DNA of 64,000 bases from CAJQQK01 sp965224225 (GTDB lineage Bacteria > Pseudomonadota > Alphaproteobacteria > Rhizobiales > Hyphomicrobiaceae): the NCBI GenBank assembly GCA_965224225.1, contig CBDCZF010000026.1, positions 42,814-106,813 of the forward strand, read 5' to 3'. The notes below the pieces were generated by a model. The model saw only the letters and a list, made by a program, of their open reading frames with translations, did no database searches and was not told where the DNA came from. This document shows positions 58,000 to 64,000 of this stretch, in pieces (the first letter of the stretch is position 1; each line of letters starts with the position of its first letter). The position numbers and the translations under genes were made by a program.

Positions 58000-60105
58000 A
58001 TGTCTGACAGAAGTTCCTACCGCATCGGTGTCGACATCGGCGGCACATTCACAGACATCGTCCTGCTCGGCGACGATGGGGTGATCCACACCAAGAAAAT
58101 CTCGTCCAGCACCGGCGACTATGCCCGCGCCATCGTCGACGGTCTCGATGAGGTGTTCCGCGAGACCGGTCTTGTCGGCGCCGACATTGACCAGATCCGG
58201 CACGGCACGACGGTTGCCTCGAACGCCATCCTCGAGGCCAAAGGTGCGCGCGTCGGCCTGATCACGACGGCAGGTTTTCGAGACGTGCTCGAACTGCGCA
58301 CGCTCAGGATGCCGCGGCTCTACGACATCGCCTGGGAAAAGCCGCCGCCACTGGTCGAGCGCTATTTGCGCCGAACCGTCAAGGAACGCGTGCGCGCATC
58401 GGGCGAGATCGAACACCCGCTCGACATGGCCGATGCACTGGCCCAGGTTCAGGCGCTGCTTGATGAGGGGGTCGAGGCAATTGCGGTTTGCCTGATCAAT
58501 TCATTCGCGAACCCGGCACACGAACTGAAGGTCAAGGCCGCCATCGAAGAACTGGCACCGGACCTCGTCCACTGCATCTCCTACGAGGTGCTGCCCGAGA
58601 TCAAGGAATACGAACGCACGTCGACCACGGTCATCAACGCCTACGTGATGCCGATTGTCGCGACATACCTCAAGGCCTTGCGCCTCGGCCTTAATGCGGC
58701 CGGCATCCCGGCACCGCTCCTGCTGATGCAGTCGAACGGCGGGCTGACCTCGGACCGGGCGGCAGCCGAGCGTCCGATCAACATTATCGAGTCCGGCCCG
58801 GCCGGCGGTGTCGTCGGTGGACAGGCGATTGCCAATGCCAAGGCGCTTGAGCGGATCATCACCTTTGACATGGGCGGCACGACGGCCAAGGCATCGATGG
58901 TCGAACACGGCAACGTGCTGCGCGCGCAGGAATACGCGGTTGGCGCCGGCATCATGATCGGCTCCCGCCTGCTGTCAGGCGCCGGTTACGCGCTCAAGGT
59001 TCCGGCGATTGATCTCGCAGAGGTCGGTGCCGGCGGCGGCTCACTGGTGCGCCTCGACCAGGGCGGCGCGCTGCAGGTCGGACCTCAGTCGGCCGGCGCG
59101 TTGCCCGGTCCGGTCTGTTATGCCAAGGGTGGCGAGACTGTCACTGTCACCGATGCGAGCGTTGTCCTCGGCTATCTCAATCAGCACCATCTCGTTGGCG
59201 GCGCTCTGCCGATTGATTCAGAGCGCGCCCGCCAAGCCTTCAAGATCCAGATCGCCGACCCGCTCGGGCTTGCGATCGAAGAGGCGGCCCACGGCGCTTT
59301 CCGAATTGCTGCTTCGAACATGATCCGCGCCATCCGCGCCGTATCGAGCGAACGCGGCCGCGACCCGCGCTCGTTTGCGCTGTTCGCTTTTGGCGGCAAC
59401 GGTCCGCTGTTTGCCTGCGAGATGGCGCGCACGCTCGACATGACACGCGTTGTCATCCCGCCGTCACCGGGGCTCTTTTCCGCCTTCGGCCTGCTCTATG
59501 CAAACCTCGAACACCATTATTCGCGGACACTGCGCCGCGTCACCCGCGATTGCGATCCGGCAGAGATTGCCGCCGCTTGGGGCGAACTTGAAGACCAGGC
59601 CCGCGCGCAGCTGGCAGCAGATGGCGTCCCGCCCGCCGAGATGCAGGTCCGCCGCGCCGCAGCATTGCACTACAAGGGCCAGAGCTTCGAGTTGGTCGTG
59701 CCGGCACCGGCCGGCGCCATCGATATGCAACTCATCGAGCAGATCGCCGAGGCGTTCGGCGTTGAGCACGAACGCGTCTACGGACATCGGGCCGGCCCTG
59801 ATGAGCCGGTCGAGCTCGTGTCCATCCAGGTCGTCGCGGCGAGCACTGCCGATACCGGCGGTGTGCCCGAACGCTTGCTGCCGAGCCGGCCGGAGCCGGA
59901 TGCCGGTCCGCCCCGGCGGGTCTATTTCGGCCGGGAGCACGGCTGGCATGAAACGCCGATCCTGCGCCGCTCGGACATAGGCGGAGGGCGCAGCGGTCCG
60001 CTGATCGTCGAAGAGTACGATGCGACCTGCCTCGTACCGCCCGGCTGGGAGGCATCTCTTGATGGCGCCGGCAACATCGTGGTGCAACTAGTGTTCCCAG
60101 CCTGA
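58000..60105 (+). CDS. Hydantoinase A/oxoprolinase family protein
   Basis: The 701-residue ATP-using subunit begins RIGVDIGGTFTDIVLLGDDG, the acetate/sugar-kinase-type phosphate-1 loop. It also has VASNAILEAKGARVGLITTAGFRDVLE, SGPAGGVVGGQAIA, TFDMGGTTAKASMV and FALFAFGGNGPLFACEMA. It works with the preceding HyuB. The last residues (LVFPA and the stop) lie inside the left end of a MITE copy that starts at 60088, so the native C-terminus may have been slightly altered. Confidence 0.9.
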   Translation: MSDRSSYRIGVDIGGTFTDIVLLGDDGVIHTKKISSSTGDYARAIVDGLDEVFRETGLVGADIDQIRHGTTVASNAILEAKGARVGLITTAGFRDVLELRTLRMPRLYDIAWEKPPPLVERYLRRTVKERVRASGEIEHPLDMADALAQVQALLDEGVEAIAVCLINSFANPAHELKVKAAIEELAPDLVHCISYEVLPEIKEYERTSTTVINAYVMPIVATYLKALRLGLNAAGIPAPLLLMQSNGGLTSDRAAAERPINIIESGPAGGVVGGQAIANAKALERIITFDMGGTTAKASMVEHGNVLRAQEYAVGAGIMIGSRLLSGAGYALKVPAIDLAEVGAGGGSLVRLDQGGALQVGPQSAGALPGPVCYAKGGETVTVTDASVVLGYLNQHHLVGGALPIDSERARQAFKIQIADPLGLAIEEAAHGAFRIAASNMIRAIRAVSSERGRDPRSFALFAFGGNGPLFACEMARTLDMTRVVIPPSPGLFSAFGLLYANLEHHYSRTLRRVTRDCDPAEIAAAWGELEDQARAQLAADGVPPAEMQVRRAAALHYKGQSFELVVPAPAGAIDMQLIEQIAEAFGVEHERVYGHRAGPDEPVELVSIQVVAASTADTGGVPERLLPSRPEPDAGPPRRVYFGREHGWHETPILRRSDIGGGRSGPLIVEEYDATCLVPPGWEASLDGAGNIVVQLVFPA

Positions 60106-60277
60106 CGGTTAGGACCCGCCTCGCCGCCTAACACTCCGTCATCCCCGCGCAGGCGGGGACCCAAGTGAACCACTGCAAACTCTGTGCAGGCGGCGGCTCG
60201 CTTGGGTTCCCGCCTGCGCGGGATGACGCTGAGTTTGGGGAGGGGTTGGGAATCAACTGTCAGGTCCAGATCACTAG
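60088..60277. mobile_element. MITE-like palindromic element, family 1 copy B
   Basis: This second copy of the element at 4196-4452 runs from CTAGTGTT to ATCACTAG. The central hairpin at 60137-60228 pairs CGTCATCCCCGCGCAGGCGGGG-type sequence with its complement ending GGGATGACG. It shares with copy A the right-hand block AATCAACTGT(C/T)AGGTCCAGA(T/A)CACTAG and the left-hand ACACTCCGTCAT. It overlaps the last codons and the stop of the hydantoinase A gene. Confidence 0.65.
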
Positions 60278-60439
60278 CGTGACCGCGAAACGTGCCCTGG
60301 TCCGCCGTTGAATAACAAGTGACGGATGGCGATGTCACCGGCCTCGCCCTAAAAAGAGTGACGAGGTGCTGCCGGTTGGACCTGTCCGGCAGGTTGCCCA
60401 TCGCTCATGACCCCGGCCAAAACAACGGACCTCATAAAA
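60278..60439. other. Intergenic remainder before the DUF35 gene
   Basis: Together with the MITE this makes a gap of over 300 bases after hydantoinase A. Nothing else is evident. An in-frame ATG at 60407 could lengthen the next protein by 11 residues, but it lacks a good ribosome site. Confidence 0.3.
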
Positions 60440-60850
60440 ATGGCAGATCAAGGACGCATCATCCCGACGCCGACACCGGAAACGCAACACTACTGGGACG
60501 GTGCCAGAGAAGGCGAACTGCGCCTGCAGGCCTGCAACAGCTGCGAAAAGACATACTTTCCCCCGCGCCAGTTCTGCCCGAAATGCGGCTCACGCGACGT
60601 GCACGTCTACAAGGCATCCGGCAAGGGCCGTCTTTATAGCTACATCATCAATCACCTGCCCGCCCCCGGCTACACCTCGCCGTTCGCCGTCGCGATCGTC
60701 GAACTCGAGGAAGGCCCGCGCATCATGACCAACATCCTCGAATGCGAACCGACACCGGAGGCGCTGCAACTCGATATGCCGCTTGAAGTGACCTTCGAAA
60801 AGATTTCCGACGAGATCACGCTGCCGCAGTTCAAACCGGCCAAGGCGTAA
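60440..60850 (+). CDS. Zn-ribbon/OB-fold protein, DUF35 family
   Basis: This 136-residue protein has an N-terminal helix, a rubredoxin-like zinc ribbon (C-x2-C in ACNSCEKTYFPPRQFCPKCGSRD, four cysteines) and an OB fold (GRLYSYIINHLPAPGYTSPFAVAIVELEEGPRIMTNI). DUF35 proteins bind acyl-CoA and act as obligate partners of the thiolase-like protein encoded next, as in ChsH2-Ltp2 or acetone/acetophenone-type systems. It ends 14 bases before the thiolase start, which has GGAGGG. Confidence 0.88.
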   Translation: MADQGRIIPTPTPETQHYWDGAREGELRLQACNSCEKTYFPPRQFCPKCGSRDVHVYKASGKGRLYSYIINHLPAPGYTSPFAVAIVELEEGPRIMTNILECEPTPEALQLDMPLEVTFEKISDEITLPQFKPAKA

Positions 60851-60864
60851 GGAGGGCCCGACAG

Positions 60865-62007
60865 ATGAAACCCAATTCCGTTGCAATTGTCGGTGCGGCC
60901 GAGACTACGGAACTCGGCAAGATCCCGAACATGTCGCAGATCGCGCTGCACGCCGATGCCGCCCTGAACGCGCTCGCCGACTGTGGACTCACCATCCAGG
61001 ACATCGACGGTGTCGCCACCGCCGGCCATGACGTCACCGAGGTCGTGCACTATCTCGGCATCACGCCGAACTGGGTCGACAGCACCGCCGTTGGCGGCTG
61101 CTCGTTCATGCTGCATGTGCGCCATGCCGCCGGTGCAATCAACGCAGGATTGTGCAAGACGGTGCTGATCACGCACGGCGAAAGCGGCCGCCACCGGGTC
61201 GGCCAGCTCAACCGGGCGATCTTCCCGTCGCTGTTCCAGACCCAGTTCGAGCAACCCTACGGCGTCACCTTCCCGCCGACCAGGTTCACGATCCCGGTGT
61301 TGCGCTACATGAAGGAATACGGCCTCACCGAGGAACAGCTGGCATCGGTCGCCGTCGTGCAGCGCGAATGGGCCGGCAAACAGAAGCGGGCATCATTCAA
61401 GGACCCGATCACCGTCGATGACGTGCTGAACTCCAAGATGATCTGCTATCCGTTCCGTCTTCTGATGTGCTGTCTGGTGACCGACGGGGGCGGTGCCCTG
61501 ATCCTGACCTCGGCCGACCGCGCCAAGGACTTCCCGACAAAGCCGGTTTACATTCGCGGTACCGGCGAGAGCGCCGAGACGCCGCTGATCAGCCAGATGG
61601 AGGACTTTACGTCATCACGTGCTTTCCGTGTTTCCGGCAAGAACGCTTTCGCCGAAGCCGGCATCACACATGACGACGTCGACCACCTGATGATCTACGA
61701 CGCCTTCGCGCACCTGCCGATCTACGGCCTCGAGGATCTGGGCTTCGTCAAGCCCGGTGAGGCAGGAGCCTTCATCGCCGAGGGCAACACGCGGCCGGGC
61801 GGCAAGCTGCCGCTCAACACTAACGGCGGCGGGCTCTCCTACATGCATTCCGGCATGTACGGCATGTATGCCCTGCAGGAAGGCATGCGCCAGATGCGCG
61901 GTGTCTCCGATGCTCAGGTCGAGGGAGCGGAAATCTCCGTCGTCCATGGCGTCGGCTCGATGTTCGGCGCTGCCGGCACGATCGTTCTGACAAACAACCC
62001 GGGGTAG
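60865..62007 (+). CDS. Thiolase-like protein (SCP-x/lipid-transfer type acetyl-CoA acetyltransferase)
   Basis: This 380-residue thiolase-superfamily protein begins VAIVGAAETTELGKI. A possible active-site cysteine is C79 in VDSTAVGGCSFMLHVRHAAGA. Later come CCLVTDGGGALILTS, DHLMIYDAFAHLPIYGLEDLGF, GKLPLNTNGGGLSYMHSG and VVHGVGSMFGAAGTIVL, the usual His and Gly-rich elements. Stand-alone members paired with DUF35 proteins catalyse retro-aldol or thiolytic C-C cleavage of CoA esters. It follows the DUF35 gene in one operon. The substrate is unknown. Confidence 0.87.
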   Translation: MKPNSVAIVGAAETTELGKIPNMSQIALHADAALNALADCGLTIQDIDGVATAGHDVTEVVHYLGITPNWVDSTAVGGCSFMLHVRHAAGAINAGLCKTVLITHGESGRHRVGQLNRAIFPSLFQTQFEQPYGVTFPPTRFTIPVLRYMKEYGLTEEQLASVAVVQREWAGKQKRASFKDPITVDDVLNSKMICYPFRLLMCCLVTDGGGALILTSADRAKDFPTKPVYIRGTGESAETPLISQMEDFTSSRAFRVSGKNAFAEAGITHDDVDHLMIYDAFAHLPIYGLEDLGFVKPGEAGAFIAEGNTRPGGKLPLNTNGGGLSYMHSGMYGMYALQEGMRQMRGVSDAQVEGAEISVVHGVGSMFGAAGTIVLTNNPG

Positions 62008-62013
62008 TCGTCC

Positions 62014-62987
62014 ATGGAATACAACCTTTTGGGCACGACCGGTATCAAGGTCTCTCAGCTGTGCCTGGGGACGATGTCGTTTGGCGGTGATGCCGACGAG
62101 TCGGAATCGGCGCGCATGTTCGCGGCGGCCCGCGATGCCGGCATCAATTTCTTCGACTGTGCCGACGGCTATGCCGGCGGCAGGTCGGAGGAGACCCTTG
62201 GCCGGCTAATGGCAGGTTGCCGTGATGAACTTATCATCACGTCCAAGTGCTACAGTGCGACGGGCAAGGACATCAACGCTCGCGGCTCCAGCCGCCGTCA
62301 CATCGTTAGAGCTGTCGAGGCAAGCCTCAGTCGAATTGGCACCGACCGCCTCGATGTTCTGTTCCTGCACCATTTCGACGACAACCTGCCGCTCGAGGAA
62401 ATTCTGCGCGCGCTCGAACACGTCGTCCAGTCCGGCAAGGTGCTCTATCTCGGCGCCAGCAACTATGCCGCCTGGCAGATCGCGAAGGCGCTCGGTATTG
62501 CGGAACGACGCGGCTGGTCGCGCATCGACGTGATCCAGCCGATGTACTCGCTGCTCAAGCGCCAGGCGGAATCCGAAATCCTGCCGATGGCGGAGTCAGA
62601 GAATCTTGGCGTTATCACTTACAGCCCGGTTGCCGGTGGTGTTCTGAGCGGTAAGTACCGCCCGGATAGCAGGCCCAACGAAGGCCGACTGGTCCAGAAC
62701 CCGAAGTACAACGAGCGCTACGGTGAGCCGGGCACCTTCGAGACGGCGGGCAGCGTTCGCCGATCTGGCGACGGCCAAAGGTGTCCATCCGGTGAGCCTC
62801 GCGGTCGCCTGGGTCGGCGCCCATCCCGCTGTTACCAGCCCGATCATCGGCGCGGCGCAATCTCGAGCAGCTCAAGCCCTCGCTCGCCTCAGTATCGATC
62901 GAAATGACGCCGGAAGTGCGTGCCGAAGTCTCCGCGCTCTCCCGCACGCCGCCGCCGGCAACAGACCGGTTGGAGGAGCAGACGTAG
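62014..62987 (+). pseudogene. Aldo/keto reductase with two apparent frameshifts
   Basis: Three frames joined give a normal 323-residue aldo/keto reductase (NADPH-dependent carbonyl reduction). It has MEYNLLGTTGIKVSQLCLGTMSFGG, FFDCADGYAGGRSEETLGR with the catalytic Asp/Tyr, LDVLFLHHFDD and GVITYSPVAGGVLSGKYRPD. One extra G near 62748-62750 shifts into the frame reading AAFADLATAKGVHPVSLAVAWVGAHP. Another extra base near 62854 shifts into NLEQLKPSLASVSIEMTPEV, which ends at a TAG at 62985. Both are fixed by deleting one base, so either the gene is decayed or the assembly is faulty here. Confidence 0.75.
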
Positions 62988-63087
62988 GTCTAAAGCGCCG
63001 GGCGATAAATGTGCATCACTTCATGACCTCTGGCGGTTCATTCGGGCAGGCGCGGCGCGCAGCAAACAGGTATCGGCTTTTCAGCCG

Positions 63088-63916
63088 TCATTCGGGTTTG
63101 CCTGAAACATCACCGATCGCAAAACCCACGATGGCCGACAGCGTCGCCTCGCTTTTTTCGAGATGTGGGCTGTGGCCGCAGTCGTCGAGCCACAGGAATT
63201 CAACCGGTGATTTGGCACCAAGCCGGACGGCATCGCCTTGCGCTTCGGAGCCGTAGGGATCGTCGCGGCCCTGGATGTAGAGTACCGGGATGGCGCCAGC
63301 GGCTGATCTCGGTTCGGATGTCCCATTGCTCGAACGCGGGATCGAGCCAGGTATCGGCCCAGCCGTAGAACGCGCAATCGACGTTATCCCCGTGATACTT
63401 GGCAAGGCGGGCACGCAGGTTACCGTTTTCGAAGGTATCGCGCGTTTCGCAGATAGTCGCGGCGTTCGATGCCTCGAAGAAGAAGTGCGGCGCCATCAGT
63501 ACGGCGGACTTGAGGGCGGCATGTGTCTCGCCGGCGAGATAATGAGCCGCGACCGTGCCGCCGTCGCTGTGACCGATAATGAAAAGGGTCTCGGGTTCGA
63601 TCGCCTCTATCAGGCGAGGCAGAACATCGCGGGCCTCATCGGCCATGTGGGTGATCGGCCTCGGCAGGTCGACCGGAGATGACTTGCCATAGCCGGTTCG
63701 CGAATAGGCGAGCACGCCGCAGCCCGTGCGTCGTGATAGCTCGGCCGGAAACTTGCGCCACAGCGCGACGCAGCCGAGCCCTTCATGCAGAATTACGAAG
63801 GTCGGCGCCTCGGTTGGGGCCGGACCCCAGGTCGCGCATTCGATCTCGCGACCGGCCGCCAATTCGAATTGGCAGGCATGAGGTCCCTCACCGGGGCGGC
63901 CGGGCCAACGAAACAT
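63088..63916 (-). pseudogene. Alpha/beta hydrolase with an apparent frameshift
   Basis: Two frames together give a 275-residue alpha/beta hydrolase: VILHEGLGCVALWRKFP as oxyanion region, IIGHSDGGTVAAHYLAGE with the serine nucleophile, then, in another frame, IPVLYIQGRDDPYGS and WLDDCGHSPHLEKSE carrying the acid and histidine. The break is near 63297-63304, where deleting one base restores the frame. It starts at ATG 63916, seven bases after the stop of an acyl-CoA ligase, so the two were one operon. Either decay or sequencing error is possible. Confidence 0.75.
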
Positions 63917-63922
63917 GTCCGC

Positions 63923-64000
63923 TCAATCTCGAAGCTTGAAACGCTGGATCTTGCCGGTCGCCGTCTTCGGCAGATCATCGACGAACTCGACCCATCGCGG
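63923..64000 (-). CDS. AMP-dependent acyl-CoA synthetase/ligase, C-terminal end (partial)
   Basis: The last 25 codons before a TGA read PRWVEFVDDLPKTATGKIQR and then FKLRD. PKTATGKIQR is the conserved A10 motif with the catalytic lysine of acyl- and aryl-CoA ligases. The rest of the gene lies beyond the right window edge. With the hydrolase downstream and the CoA-linked genes nearby, benzoate-type or fatty acyl-CoA activation is possible. Confidence 0.85.
   Translation of the reverse strand, partial: PRWVEFVDDLPKTATGKIQRFKLRD

Noticed and set aside
56282..58048. A 588-codon frame antisense to hydantoinase B
   Set aside because: It is a mirror of high-GC codon use in a well-supported gene; its composition (Asp/His/Gly-rich, no motifs) is typical of shadow frames.

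Overview
This 64 kb window comes from a GC-rich alphaproteobacterium, most like Rhodospirillales or Rhizobiales. The main evidence is a chvI-chvG-hprK-EIIA-HPr locus facing pckA, a petP-petR pair next to ilvE, and a DnaX that lacks most zinc-finger cysteines. I cannot name the genus. Most genes are ordinary metabolic or housekeeping genes. Small palindromic mobile elements, one decayed integration site and several single-base frameshifts are scattered among them.

Layout. 0-5 kb: a large lectin-ended protein cut by the window edge, a YghU-type glutathione transferase, an integrase stub, a MITE-like element, a tRNA 3'-end fragment and a GNAT acetyltransferase. 5-18 kb: aspartate-type aminotransferase, a LivJ-like binding protein ending in a second MITE, Dpp-type permeases, an amidohydrolase, an MFS exporter, a secreted sulfatase-modifying-like protein, a MetE-like protein, an LLM oxidoreductase, a dienelactone hydrolase and a frameshifted gentisate dioxygenase. 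18-27 kb: PTS phosphorelay, ChvG/ChvI, PckA, a SelW-like selenoprotein whose in-frame UGA hides it from normal gene calling, and dnaX. 27-34 kb: nitroreductase, a run of hairpins, an MFS protein, PetR/PetP, IlvE, an aquaporin-family channel and a caspase-FGE fusion.

34.5-38 kb is the most unusual part. Three secreted proteins of unknown function sit beside an ArsR-type regulator whose cysteines are placed as in SqrR/BigR: a 9-residue NPAxY-repeat protein, a DUF302 protein and a protein built from about 19 alternating 12- and 13-residue methionine-rich units. The same ATTCGAATAT palindrome lies in front of each transcription unit, which suggests a local regulon. 38.8-46.7 kb holds half of a type II secretion system (C, M, L, F, E, D). 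47.4-56.1 kb is a periplasmic copper/heme module: a large multicopper oxidase, a Sco-cytochrome c fusion, two tandem 700-residue di-heme peroxidase-like proteins and a PCuAC copper chaperone. 56-64 kb is catabolic: hydantoinase/oxoprolinase B and A, a DUF35 protein with a thiolase-like partner, a twice-frameshifted aldo/keto reductase, a frameshifted alpha/beta hydrolase and the end of an acyl-CoA ligase.

All five frameshifts are consistent with one extra G or C. They cluster at 17.9-18.4 kb and 62.7-63.3 kb. One of them breaks HPr, so sequencing or assembly error is more likely than gene decay. All functional assignments come from reading motifs by eye; no database search was run.
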